Source: Geosiphon pyriformis
Lineage: Eukaryota; Glomeromycota; Glomeromycetes; Archaeosporales; Geosiphonaceae
NCBI GenBank assembly: GCA_016748015.1
Contig: JAAOMT010000504.1
Location: forward strand, 113,741-177,740
Length of the DNA stretch: 64,000 bases
Reading direction: 5' to 3'
Numbering within the stretch: the first letter of the stretch is position 1; each line of letters opens with the position of its first letter. Below the pieces are notes generated by a model. That model made no database searches, had not been told where the DNA came from, and worked only from the letters and a program-made list of their open reading frames with translations. The translations under genes were made by a program, and so were the position numbers. This document shows, one piece after another, positions 1-11,170 of the stretch.

Positions 1-1450
1 AAAGTAAACAAAAAAAAACAGAATTATTAAGAACCTACAGTGATTACTTTGAAGGATTTAAATTGCAATTGCCAATAGCATCAGGATTTTGATCACCACT
101 ATCTCACCCAGATTTCAGAACTGCAAGTTCTTGGGAGATAACGGCATCAGAAAAAAAAAAAAAGAGAATCAAGAATTTAATTATCAAAATCTGATTGTAA
201 AAAACTCGAAAGTTGAAGCTGAATATTCAAACCTAACAAACTCTGAACAATCCAAATCCTGAGTTAATTAATCAGCCAAACTTATCTCCAGTAATTGTTA
301 TTAATCAACAACAAATTAATCCAATTGCTGAACAACTTCAACAGCCACCAATATCACCTCAATTACTATCTTTTTAACCACTACAACAACCAAACTTGGA
401 TTCAATAGTCTACGCCCCAATAGCAAAACTTGAGAAATTCACAGGTGAAAAGAATGATGCACAAGTGTGGCTGAGTAATATGGAAAAAGCCATCATAGCC
501 AATAGATGGAATAATACCAAGGCCATGCAAACCATTCCATATTTCTTTCAGGATATTACCAACTCATGATATCAAAGCTTGGCTAACAAACCTTAAGATT
601 TCAATGCATTTAAGCTTGCATTCCTGCAATATTTCAGCAATAATAATAGCATTAACTGATTGGCCAACACTTTCACTACCATCAAGCAAGAAAAAAATGA
701 AGCAGTTACTACTTACTTAGGACACTTTTACAGAAATCTGTACCAAATTCAGGCCATACAGGCTGATTATTTTACAGCACCACAAATCCTAAACCAATTC
801 ATTAGAGGCCTGTGCAGTAGTATCTTTCAACGTGTATTCCCATTGTATCTTGCAGACTTCCAAGCCACTGTTAAAAATGCCAGAGATTTTGAAGCTGCTA
901 AACTTGAAGCTAATTATGCCCAAGCCATAAATCTAGTAATGAACAGATCATTTGACTTGGATTCCAAATTAAAACAATTCAGTGAATCAATCAATCAGAA
1001 ATTAGAAAAATACTTAGCTAACAACAATCAGGCAATTTATCAACCTCCTCAATAATACAATAATCATGAAAACTTCAATAATTTTTAAAATTTATTGCAT
1101 CTATTATTGTTAACAAATCAACAGTGACAACAGGAAATATGTGTTTGCCACTATTGTGGTAAACAAAAACACCTACAGATTGACTGCTGTTATCAATTAA
1201 ATAACCAATAATTGGGAAATCAATATCAAAACCCTAATCACCAGTTTCAAACTTCGAGTTATCAATTCAACTCAGCACCATATCAACTGAATTACATACC
1301 TATGATTCAGCAGCCAATCTATTAATCATCAATTTATCAGCCTTCAATAACTGTAGTTTATTAACAGCAGTCACAACCTATCTATTAGCCACAGCCCCAA
1401 GTAATCTATCAACCCTAACAAATTCTAACACCATCATCAAACTCAGCTCC
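1..1450 (+). pseudogene. gag: gag of element A (capsid region and CCHC knuckle)
   Basis: Retrotransposon gag remnant that would form the particle shell. Residues read from about 421 (KLEKFTG) through 1055 match the capsid-type gag core seen in copies C, D and E. The longest open piece is 660-1055 (131 aa), with a helical, Gln/Asn-rich end. A clean zinc knuckle C-x2-C-x4-H-x4-C lies at 1146-1187 (CHYCGKQKH...C), as expected for nucleocapsid. The following 1200-1450 is a Gln/Pro/Tyr-rich linker. In-frame stops interrupt it, for example at 376, 568 and 1055. Family: gag_pre/Retrotrans_gag type, from motif reading. Confidence 0.85.
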
Positions 1451-1451
1451 A

Positions 1452-2160
1452 ATGACATCAGGGAATTTCAGATTAAGGGTTATCCAAAACTGGAGATTGG
1501 CAATGATTGTTCATCAACCAATTCCCAGTTTATTTATCCAGTCAAGATTACATCAGCAGAGTTCAGGAACTGAGTATACCCAAAATCCAAGTTCCCAGAA
1601 TTATTTAAGTCTCTTGGTAACTTCAGAAAATGCTTTATTCAACAACATAGAAAAACAACCACCTACTAGCAACATATCTCTAGCCATCATTACCAATAAC
1701 AAATCACTAGCAGCAATCTTTCCATTCAAACTCGAGGAACTCTTATCCATGCCATTGTTTAATGAAGCCGTGCTTGAAGAAAAACCAATTACTGCCATAT
1801 ATACTAATGCTAAAGTTGATGGCTATTTCATCAAACTCATATTAGATAGCAAGTCAGCAGACAACATTATCACATGACAACTCATAAACCAATTAGGTTG
1901 CCAAGTTGATTATGCTGCTAGCACCAGAATTATAACAGCTGATAGAACGACCAAAACTCCAATTGGCAAGATTGATGATTTTCCCATAAAAGTCAATGGC
2001 ATTATTGTACTCATTAAAGTATTAATTATGAAAGCCACTCAGTACCAAGCACTTGTTGGTAAAGACTGGTTGTCCAAAACCAATACAATGCTTGATTGGA
2101 ACACACAAAAGCTTCAATTTAGCCAAAACAGTTAACACACACAGATACCAGCCATGTGTG
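1452..2160 (+). pseudogene. aspartic protease region of element A
   Basis: Retropepsin-like segment that would process gag-pol. An open piece at 1452-1877 leads into LILDSKSADNIIT (about 1834-1875), the position of the catalytic D-S/T-G triad. Here the third residue is Lys, not Gly, so the enzyme is dead. It continues as ITADR...TKTPIGKI (about 1930-1970) and YQALVGKDWLSK (about 2044-2080), the second half of the protease fold, which is strongly conserved among the copies in this window. A TGA at 1876 interrupts the frame. Confidence 0.75.
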
Positions 2161-2514
2161 GTCATTTCAAATCCATCACCATGCCATTAGCACTCTTTAT
2201 CAAGTTTGACAATAAAGAAAAAAAACCTACCTGAGAAGTCTATTAAGTCTTCTGGACCAACATTGACCACAACAAATTACCACCAATACCATTATAAAAC
2301 AACAAAAAAAAGAAAAGAAGAGAAGAAAAACCTACTTAGAAAACCAACCAAAGTTATTGGAATAATGATAACAGTACTGAGCTGACACCAACTTAGAAGT
2401 AAGGAGAAAATAACAAGAGAAAAGGGAAAGAGAAAGAAAAAAAACTAATACCAACTACCACTACTGTCTATATCCCATACACCTATATTCCACTACAACC
2501 ATCCAACTACCATT

Positions 2515-3200
2515 GACCAAAACTGGTATGCATTGATTGTGACAAGAAATTTTCATCAATGGGCACATGCTGTGGTGATGATGAAGAATATTCTATAGCA
2601 ACCAAATTCTACTGCTGCTCTTGTGTTCTAGAATGTTTTGGATGACCAAAATAGCAAGAAAAATGGAACAACAAATCTTGACTTGCTTGTGGAAAAACTC
2701 TATTAGATGAAGAAATGTGGAATGACATTTTTGGATGAGAAGAAACATGCAATAAATTGTGTCAATACACAATCCTAATAAGTGACTGGGTAAGAAAAAA
2801 GACACCAATAAAAGCAGTATGAAGGAAAGCAGTAAAACAATTAGATAGATGTTCACATGACAATGATAAAATCTGGTAAATGGCACTTGCAAAAATTGAA
2901 GAAACATCACTAGAAGAAATAAGAATAATCAAAAACAACTCACTAAAACTCATAGAACTTGACTGGGGCCCAAACTCAGATATTATCCTAAAGCCTATGA
3001 ATCCAAAACAATTTCACAAGCACTACCAAAAATTAGCACCCACTTGAAAAGAACAAGAGCAATGGTTGGAAAAAATAAATACCTGACTATGTGACCACTG
3101 TTTAATTCCATATGACTTTAAGTATTGTAATGAGTATGACCTTATTTACAATTTACCATCATGCATAATTTACACAATTCTAGAGGAAGATAAACCAATC
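2515..3200 (+). pseudogene. cysteine-rich linker of element A
   Basis: Segment between protease and dUTPase with clustered Cys residues: CIDCDKK...CC near 2530-2575, FYCCSCVLEC near 2608-2640, and CDHC...YCNEY near 3091-3140. The spacing suggests two or more structural zinc sites. The same blocks recur in B, C, D and E, so they are a family trait rather than chance. I do not recognise the domain. Several stops (for example 2643, 2655 and 2742) break the frame. Confidence 0.55.
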
Positions 3201-3218
3201 AGCAGCTGTGCATCAGAA

Positions 3219-3850
3219 TTGGAGTCAATTTTCAATTCTGATTCAAATTCCAACAATGATAATAATAAAAACAACAGTTCTAGCTCTACTCAATATGACA
3301 ACAAAAAATATAACAATTTGGACTTCAATTTAAACCCCAAAACATACATTACACTTTCTGATCTCTCCAAAGAACAGGAACTCAAATGGTTCAATGACAA
3401 CAATAAAGATATTATGCCAGAATGTGTGCATGATACTAATGCCAGATTTGATCTGAAATATCCAAGGAAGGATGCCATTAAATTGAAACCACATTCACAC
3501 ACTTGCATTGATCTTAAAGTAGCACTAGAAATTTTAGCAACAACAATAGTTCAACTAGCATCTAAAAGTAGTTTAGTGAAAAAAAGAATCAACATCAGAA
3601 GAGAAATAATTAACACAGAATATATAGAAAATATCATTACAATGTTACAAAACGACTTAGAAAAGGCCTACATCATAGAGCCAAACAAAAAAATAGCATA
3701 AACAATATTCTTGTTTTTGGTTAAAATAGCTCAATTAGTATTAGTAAGAAGCAGAAAAAAATTAGAAATTACAGCTAGAGAAATACAGGATTTCAGATCC
3801 ACAGGTAGAATAGATGTACCAATTAATATGGCAGAGGAAAAAATTATTGA
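3219..3850 (+). pseudogene. dUTPase-like domain of element A
   Basis: Trimeric dUTPase-type fold (dUTP to dUMP plus pyrophosphate). The five motifs appear in order: NARFDL (about 3438, motif 1), ASKSSLVKK (about 3558, motif 2), INTEYIENI (about 3609, motif 3), NKKIA (about 3687, motif 4) and DFRSTGR (about 3789, motif 5, the glycine-rich nucleotide-closing arm). Motif 3 normally carries a catalytic Asp (IDA-Y); this copy has Asn, and motif 5 has lost a Gly, both explained by G-to-A change. An Asn/Ser-rich spacer (about 3230-3320) precedes the domain. A stop after NKKIA splits it. The call rests on motif order in four copies. Confidence 0.75.
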
Positions 3851-4370
3851 CAAGGAAAAAATTATCTTCATCTGTTAATCAATTTCTATTCCATCATATA
3901 ATCAGTACATGGTAGTCATAGAAAGAAAAGTAAAGGATCAAGTTCAAATTTTTGAAACAGAAGCAACACTTTGTGAATCAGAAAAGATTGGATTAGTCAA
4001 TTTATACATACCAGCCAAGAACCACAGGTACATTAAAATTCCTATTTACAACAACACGGAAGATACCATTGAGATACCAGAAGGAACTACCATTGGATAT
4101 TTAACCACCAAAATTAAAAACCAACTGCCAAACACTATTTCAGACTTTTCACAACTGTGTGAATATGTAGATATTATATCTCAAACAATATACAGACAAG
4201 AAAAATGTTATCTGCTTTAACCAGAACAATTGGAACAAATAAACTTGGGAAATCTAGACCCACTACAATGTATATAGCTTAAGATGTTACTCAACAACTT
4301 CAACAACATTTTTGCTAATGAAAACAAATTCAGCAGAACTGACATTATTCAATATTAGATAAAAACTGAA
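3851..4370 (+). pseudogene. dUTPase-to-RT connector of element A
   Basis: Connector between dUTPase and reverse transcriptase. The open piece at 3909-4220 (103 aa) contains PAKNH...IPIYNNT and IEIPEGTTIGYLTT, conserved in B, C and D. The second block resembles the beta-hairpin often found just upstream of Ty3/gypsy RT. It is followed by LNNFNNIF, the usual RT lead-in. No separate enzymatic motif is visible. Confidence 0.5.
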
Positions 4371-5640
4371 GATACAATGCCAATTAAGCAAAAAGCATAC
4401 AGAATACCACTAGCCAGCCATGAAATTATTTATCAAGAAATCAATTGAATACTTAACAATGAGCTAATTCAGCCATCAATAAGTCCATAGTTATTATCAG
4501 TGGTACTAGTCCATAAAAAAAATGGAAAAATTCACTTTTGTGTGAATTACCAAAAACTGAATAAAGTAACAAAGAGAAATAGTTACTCAACACCAAAAAT
4601 ACAAGAGCTGTTCAATGCTTTTGGAGAAAAGAAATAGTTCTCAACTTTAAACTTAGACAGTGGTTACTGGCAAATAGCCATGAAACCAGAAAATAAAGAG
4701 AAAACAGCTTTTACAACTAGAGAAAAAATTTTGAATTTGAAGTAATACTATTTGGCTTAATAAATACTTCAGTCATATTTTAATGACTCATAGAAATTGT
4801 CTATATAAGACTGCTATGGAAATCAGTAATCATATATCTGGATAACACTAATGTGTTTTTAAAAACATTTGATGATCATTTACATTATTTCTAATAAGTA
4901 TTCGAAAGACTAAAAAAAGCTGGATTGAAGCTAAATGCCACCAAATGCTTTTTCAGAAAAACAGAGCTAAAATTCTTGGGACATGTTGTAAGCAAAGACA
5001 AAATTAAGATAGATCCAGACAAAATTGAGATAGTTAAGAACTTTCTAGTACCCACCAACTTGACAGAACTACAAGCATTTTTGAGATTTGCTGGATACTA
5101 CTGCTACTTTATTAAAGACTTTTCCAAAATAGCTCAACCACTATACCAACTCCAAACAAAAAACACTAAATACGAATGGACTAAAACCCAGCAAAAAGCT
5201 TTTAATAAATTACAAAGAAAGCTTATTCAAGCTCCAGTACTGATTTATTCAGATCATAGTAAACCATTCTTAATCACAACTAATACATTGAGTTAAACAT
5301 TTGGAGCAGTACTATCTCAGAAAGAACCAAATAGACAAGAACATCCAGTAGTTTATGCTAGCAGAAGCTTAAGTCCAGCTGAGAAAAATTATGGAATGCT
5401 AGCACTAAAACACTTGGCTATCTATTGGACTATCATCAAATAGAAAAAATACTTGAGTCAAAAGTTTGATATGTATACTGATTATAAAGAATTGACTTTA
5501 ATTCAGAAGTAAAAATTTGGAGATGACTACTATGTCAGATAGAAAATAGAACTTTTACTATTAAATTATACAGTACATTACAAAAAAGAAAAAGAAAAAG
5601 AAAATGCTGACAGCTTGTCATGAATGAAACAAATTTAAAA
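4371..5640 (+). pseudogene. pol: reverse transcriptase and RNase H of element A
   Basis: RT remnant. HKKNGKIHFCVNYQKLN (about 4513), LNLDSGYWQIA (about 4645) and the catalytic box IYLDNTNVF (about 4834) are visible; YLDD has become YLDN. The 4925-5296 open piece has FLGHVVSKDKI and FLRFAGYYCYFIKDFS, the RT thumb, leading into RNase H (PVLIYSDHSKPFLITT, then YASRSLSPAEKNY and FDMYTDYKEL). A 1-bp loss near 4727 and several Gln- or Trp-derived stops break it. It shares over half its residues by eye with D. Confidence 0.88.
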
Positions 5641-5879
5641 AAAAACATTTCAATCCAAAAATATAAAAAAAGATGAATATACAAAAATACCAACAACTCC
5701 AACATTATAAAATACCCAATTGTTTAAGGAAAAATTATCTTAAAAAGAACAAAAAAACATAAAACAACAATCAAAATATTTTATCAATCATCAAAATATA
5801 CTTTACCAGAAGAACAAAAAAAATCCAAATCAACTAACCAGAGTAATTACAGAACCAGAAAAAGAGACAATATTATTCA

Positions 5880-7000
5880 ACATGCACTCAAATCCAACAG
5901 CAAAACATTTTCATAAAGAAGCAACCATAAAAAAAACCAGGAAAAGATATTATTGGCCATCTATGTATTCAGACATCATCTAATATGTTAAAAATTGTGA
6001 TGCTTGTTAAAGAAGAGGAGGGACAAAACCCAGTGAGCCATTGAAACCAATTAAAGTGGAACAACTATTTGATTACATTGAAATTAACTTAATCAGACCA
6101 TTAATTATAACCAGCAGAGGCAACAAATATATTGCAGTAGCCATGGATTATCTCACTAAATGGCCAGAAGCAAAAGTCATTCAAAGAGCAGATGCAGAAT
6201 CTATTGCCAAATTTGTTTATCAAAACTTGATCTGTCAATATGAATGTCCAAAAAAATTGTTATCTGATTAAAAAACTTACTTTATAAATAGAACATTGAC
6301 AGAATTGAGTCAAAGATTTGGGATAAAAAGACTATTATTATTACCATACCATCCACAAACAAATGAGTTAGTTAAGAGATTTAACAGAACATTGTGTGAA
6401 GCAATTACTAAAATTAGTCAAGAGAACCAAGACAAATAGAATTTGTTTATACTATTGGTATTATTTGCTTATTAGACAATAAAGCAAAACACTACACAAG
6501 CAACACTATTCGAATTAATATATGATAGAACAGCAACATTACTAGTTGAGATAGAAATCAAAACATATCCAACAAAACCAATAACAGAAGAGAATTTTCA
6601 AAGAATATTGTTGAGAAGAACATATGACTTAATAGAAACATTAGAAAACACATGATAAAAAGCAGCTGATAACATCCAAAAATCACAAAAAAAACAAAAA
6701 AAAAGACATAATAACCAACTACCAGAGAAACCAGTTGAATTTAAGATTGAAGACAAAGTACTTTTACATCATACCAAAGCAAAAAAACAATAGAGTAGAA
6801 AATTTGATCCCAAATAGGACTGATCATTTCACATAGAAAAAATTTTAGGAAATGGAACTTATAAATTAAGATTAAACAACAAAATTTTGATTAAATCAGC
6901 ACAGGGTAATTGACTAAAACCATATTACAATACAACACCATTATCTACCAGTAATATTTTACAATTAGGAGTACAAAAAATACTAGTCAAACCAGATGAG
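5880..7000 (+). pseudogene. integrase of element A
   Basis: Retroviral-type integrase remnant. HFHKEAT with a downstream C-x2-C pair whose second Cys is a stop (about 5905-6010) forms the N-terminal HHCC zinc site. Catalytic core pieces are IEINLIRP (first acidic residue, now Asn), the SDQG block (about 6264, where CAA-GGA is now TAA-AAA), and a degraded N-G-L-x-E-R block near 6365. A C-terminal beta-barrel follows (FKIEDKVLLHH, about 6740). Open piece 6041-6271. Compared with D, the hits are nearly all transitions. Confidence 0.85.
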
Positions 7001-7740
7001 ATTCCACAAGATCTGGAACCAATCATAGTTATTAAACCAAACACGTCAAATTAAACAACCAAAAAGAGTATATAAAGACATAGTATATGTAATAAAAGCA
7101 ACAAAGAATAATAGAAATACCAGACCATATTCAAACTTTAGCTTAACAATTGTTTCAGGCTTTAAGTCAACAGCAAATAAACATAGAAATTATTATCAAC
7201 AACCAAACAATTTGTTATCAAAACACCAAACAAAAAGAGAAAAGTATACTATACTAGTGACCATAAAAACAATCAATAAACTGGTCAGATAAAATAGTAG
7301 AGAAAGTAAAGAACACATTTGGAAAGATAACCATCATGAGTTCAATAGAAAAACTGGTGAAAAAAAATTAAAACCAATAGTTAAACTAACTTCTAATACC
7401 TTACTGCTACTACTAATTGAGACAAAAAGTAGATATTCAGAAGTTATATCTTAACAAATCCAAGAGAATCTTCAATCAAAAGATAATTTGGAATATTGAA
7501 GACATTATTAGAAAAAAAACAAACTTGACACTACACATCAAGACTATTTATCAACTACACACTATATTTCAAACTACTCAGAAGTATTGTTACATTCTGA
7601 CATTAAACAATAATTATCAACCAATAAAGAAAAATGAACAACTCACAAATTAAAGAGATAAAGAATAGAGTAGAACAGATACTACTTGAAAAAGAAGTAT
7701 TTGACATAATTCAAAATAAAAATTTTAATGGAGCTCAATA
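7001..7740 (+). pseudogene. terminal region of element A (subfamily A/B type)
   Basis: Sequence between integrase and polypurine tract. The open piece 7417-7653 (78 aa) is basic and unrecognised, and continues as a coiled-coil-like stretch ending IEQILLEKE-type before the tract. The block NTFGKITIM...EKL (about 7310-7360) is shared with element B and absent from C and D, which have a different sequence here. Function unknown; it may be an extra ORF or a 3' untranslated region. Confidence 0.45.
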
Positions 7741-7757
7741 TTAAAAGAAGGGGATAA
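7741..7757 (+). other. polypurine tract of element A
   Basis: The purine run aaaagaaggggataa lies immediately before the LTR start TGTTAC. This is the expected plus-strand primer position. The same tract precedes the LTR in B (minus strand), C and D. Confidence 0.75.
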
Positions 7758-8606
7758 TGTTACTTATAAAAAGAAAACAGATATAATAGACCAATAAGAG
7801 AATAGTAGTTAGCACATGAACACATTGCTTAGCAATATGAAGCAATATCAGAAATCACAGCATATTGCTCAGCAATGTGGAGCAATGTCAAAAGTCATGG
7901 CACATTGTTTAAGAAATCATAGCTCATTGCTCGGGAATGTGAGCAATTTTATAAAACATCAATTATATATATATAGCAGTAGCATTAAAAGAAAAAAAAA
8001 ACAGATCTTTTAGGTTAGATTTAATCTAAGCAATCTTTTCATCTACAAATATTAATAAATAATTATTTACTATCTTAATCCATTTTCTACTATCTACATT
8101 TCATGTTGATAGTCATTGATATATAAATCATGTTGAAACAATAGCTCTTGATCATGACTATTGACAGGATACTAACTTGCAAATTGCCTTGGCTTATTCT
8201 TCTTTATATTTTTCTTTATCTCTTTTATCTTTTTTTTTTCCTTGGTTTTGTGTTTACTAATTAATTGAAAATTAAAGTATTAAATTATTGATGTCAAAGA
8301 TAGCCTGGTAAAAGACCCAAAAATAAGGGTAAAAATATAGATATATTAACAAAAAGCTTACCAGAAGGGCATAACTACTAGAATAAATCTGGCCACCAAG
8401 CTGAAAAAAAAATTGAACATAATTGCATTTCAAAAAAACTATTACAATCATCACTGAATCTCTGTTCATTATACAAAAGACTCAACCAAAACCTTTAAAT
8501 AATACCAACAAACCAATATTACCAACATTATTCACCATATTAATTACTGAGCACCAAGTTATAGATTTGTTATTTGATTTAAGACCCCAAATAAACATTT
8601 GTAACA
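7758..8606 (+). repeat. 3' LTR of element A
   Basis: 849-bp LTR starting TGTTAC and ending GTAACA (perfect short inverted ends). U3 holds three to four copies of an approximately 38-bp unit built on the palindrome ATTGCT-AGCAAT (about 7816-7950), directly upstream of a TATA stretch at 7964-7976. The rest (R/U5), including gatagtcattgat-like and gagaccccaaata-like blocks, matches LTRs C, D and F. LINE sequence follows at 8607. Confidence 0.92.
7816..7950 (+). promoter_or_regulatory. U3 palindromic repeat array, A/B type
   Basis: Repeated units attgcttagcaat, attgctcagcaat and attgctcgggaat with spaced gagcaat half-sites lie upstream of the TATA stretch. The dyad symmetry and position suggest binding sites for a dimeric transcription factor, or a source of heterochromatin-inducing hairpins. 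Element B carries the same array. Confidence 0.6.
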
Positions 8607-9206
8607 CCACTTATAAAGATGAAATCTATCACTTTTTTGACCTTTCAAAATTGCTCTAAGTAGGAACTTTCACCAACAAATGTTCATTAAAAGTATTGAC
8701 CAGGCCCAAATTCAAGCAAAACTTGAAACTAACACTTCTCTTGAATTTATTTTCATTAAAATTACCACTTAAAACCACAAAAAAACTAAAATTAACCACC
8801 TTAGAAATCATAAAATTGATATTAGCAGCTTGGCCAAAACAAACACCAATGAATGCACCAACATAAAGACCCAAAATCATAACTGAAAGTTTGTTCTTGA
8901 ACAGAAAATACACAAAGATCAACCAACCAAGAACTTTCTTCACTTTAGACATATAACAAACCAAAAAAATGTTCATAATTATGGCAACCCCAGTACCAAG
9001 AAAACCTGCATCCAAACCAAAAGTGAAAACCCAAATTCCATCAAACTTATTCATGATTCATGGCCTAATGCTAGATCTTAATTTTGTCTTTGTAATAATT
9101 GAAACCATATTTCCTGATTTTTTATGCCAACAAATAACATCTTCCTGTTTTGCAGGAACATTGATATCCCTAATATTGTATATAATAAATTTTCAAACCA
9201 AATTAC
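8607..9206 (-). pseudogene. LINE copy 1 endonuclease (N-terminal part)
   Basis: APE-type endonuclease/phosphatase-fold segment that would nick target DNA. The open piece 8656-9054 reads FDGIWVFTFGLDAGFLGTGVAIIM, then FKNKLSVMILGLYVGA, then VVLSGNFNEN: the G-D-F-N motif with Asp changed to Asn. It then continues toward VIDFIFISG at the junction with A. It is missing the C-terminal third, which copy 2 retains. Confidence 0.8.
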
Positions 9207-11149
9207 TTATTGAAAATTAGAGAAAGCTGATGAATCCAATCCAGAGTACAAATGATCCAATTTTTTCAAAACTAAATTAATTAATACTTCTAATGCCACT
9301 ATTTTTGACTCCAAACCACTTACCTTGATGGTCAAAATCTTAGAACTACTAAAGCTAAAACCAGATACATCATTATTAATACCAAAAAAAAAAAGAACAG
9401 ATGGCATTAACACATTATCCACAGCCATATCCAAATTCAAACCCGAATCCAAAGATGTAGAAGCAACAGAAAAGGAAGTAAGAAATAAAGACACCAAAGA
9501 CACCAACTCAATAAAGCTTAACTTCCTTAAGATACCAGAAACTTAGTCTACCAGAAGCTTCAAAGAGTGCTTCAGAAAAGCCAAATGGTTATGTAAAACA
9601 GAGTTACTAAAGGAAGCAAAGATTGCTAAAAAGATTTTAGCACTAGAAGATGAACCAGCACCAAAAAAAAATAAAAAACCACATAAAAAGAAGAGCTACT
9701 AGCAACTTGGGCTCAAGCTTTACCACTAAAAAAAACTAGGCAGGCAATTGGGGCCTGCTTTTTCTTATATATATTGGCCAAACAGATTTGATCTTAAGCC
9801 ATTACCACTCACTTACTGTGTACACCAGAATTTCCACTCAAAAAACAATCACTTGAAATGTGATTAAATTGTTTACACAATGCACAGCAAGCCAAAAAAA
9901 GACCAGCCCAATGCAAATTCATGTCTTTGAAAACCAAAACAGAGCCAATAGCAGCCAATCTAGATGCCTTACTATCAAAACAAATTACAGTGCATTTATT
10001 ACAAATATAAAAACCAGAATTATGGCCAATGAAATATGTTTTTTTATTATATGATTCCAACAAACTAAAATGATTATGAGCAGATATACCAACTGGAAGA
10101 GTATAAAGCAAAGCCCAATGCTGATCTCTGAATACTTATAATTGTTTATTATTAATAGCCAAAGTCATATGCACAGAATCTTTTTTCATAAAAATCAACC
10201 ACTTGGATGCAACCAAACTGGTAACATTAAGAGATTCAAACTCTACCAAAGCTTTTTGCTATAGGCTAATTAATTGTATTTTAACTGAAATCATCTTATC
10301 AAATTTGGAAAAAACAGATTCTACAGCCAATTTGAGAAGATTAACTGGAATTTTTTTGATAATTATATCCTAATTTGAATAACTGCTTGCTTTTCTAACA
10401 TTATTGTTTACTATAATTTTTTTACAAATTGCCAATTTTTTAGCCTTATTTAGACTCAATTTAAATGTAAAAGAGAATCTGATGATCTCTAAAAATTTTA
10501 AGAAAATAAAAGCTCTTCCAAAACTATTGATTTGATAAAAATTTTTTTTGATTGAAATTAACTTATTACTACTAGTTTTTTTAAATACAGCAGTTAATTC
10601 AACATCCAAAGCAAACAATTTTACTGGCTTGAAGCTTTATTTTTTTAGGACAGATGATTTGACAGATGGCAGCTGATTGAAACTATTAAACTTTGGAAAT
10701 AAAAGACTCAGCACATTTTCATTATCACTTATAATGTCAAATATTAAGAGTTTTTAGAGAATTATCTAGTATGTATGTTCAGATACAAGTTTTTTTCAAT
10801 GTAGCTTTATTTATATTATCATCTTTACCTAATTCTGAATAGCTTGTTTCTTCAGCAACCATGTTTGCCATATTCTTAACATCTAAAAGATTATTCACAC
10901 TGCTAATAACACTGCCAACTTTGCTTTCTTAAGATATTACAAGCTTATTGCTAGAAACACCAATATTTTTCAGGGCCAGAGGGCCAATAAACAAGTTAAC
11001 CAAAACACCACCAGCTTCAAGTTTCTTTAGCTTTTTATACAATGCACCATAAGAGTAAACACTTTCTACACACTTTTTTTTGGTATTAGGGCAGATCTCA
11101 AACTATTTAAATCCGAATTAGAGCCACCAGCAGAAAAATTTACTAGTTC
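9207..11149 (-). pseudogene. LINE copy 1 ORF1 (RNA-binding, CCHC)
   Basis: Nucleic-acid-binding ORF1 remnant. The start region reads IELVNFSAGGSNS at about 11149, where the first codon is ATA, probably a lost ATG. Pieces: SVYSYGALYKKLKKL (about 11060), open piece 10370-10618, open piece 9809-10111 with LHWAGLFLACCALC, and a C-x2-C-x4-H-x4-C knuckle (CALCKQFNHISSDC, about 9840-9885). The tail at 9207-9506 has a coiled-coil-like SKIVALEVLINLVLKKL. Frame broken by several stops. Confidence 0.75.
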
Positions 11150-11170
11150 TATGACAATAAAAACAAGTAT

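Larger units (their letters stand above)
1..8606 (+). mobile_element. LTR element A, Ty3/gypsy-like, 5' end outside window
   Basis: Degraded LTR retrotransposon. Domain order is gag, protease, cysteine-rich segment, dUTPase, reverse transcriptase, RNase H, integrase, terminal ORF, then a polypurine tract and a 3' LTR. The first bases align with about position 48503 of element D, so roughly 570 bp of internal sequence plus the 5' LTR lie left of the window. Integrase after RNase H is the Ty3/gypsy order. The reading frame is broken by many TAA/TAG/TGA codons at positions that are Gln or Trp in sister copies, and by small indels such as one near 4727. The element was inserted into a minus-strand LINE, whose 5' part continues directly after the LTR. 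Confidence 0.93.
8607..11170 (-). mobile_element. LINE copy 1 (5' part), interrupted by element A
   Basis: Non-LTR retrotransposon remnant on the minus strand, with ORF1 and the beginning of ORF2. It ends abruptly at 8607 inside the endonuclease (frame reads VIDFIFISG) where the LTR of A begins. The rest of the endonuclease and the RT should lie left of the window, beyond A's 5' LTR. It is the same family as LINE copy 2 at 33040: the two overlap in sequence through the endonuclease. The 5' end is approximate. Confidence 0.85.

Noticed and set aside
7816-7950. CRISPR-like array in LTR U3 repeats
   Set aside because: Units are imperfect, spacers are not unique, and the array sits in a eukaryotic LTR just upstream of a TATA box. 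It recurs in element B.
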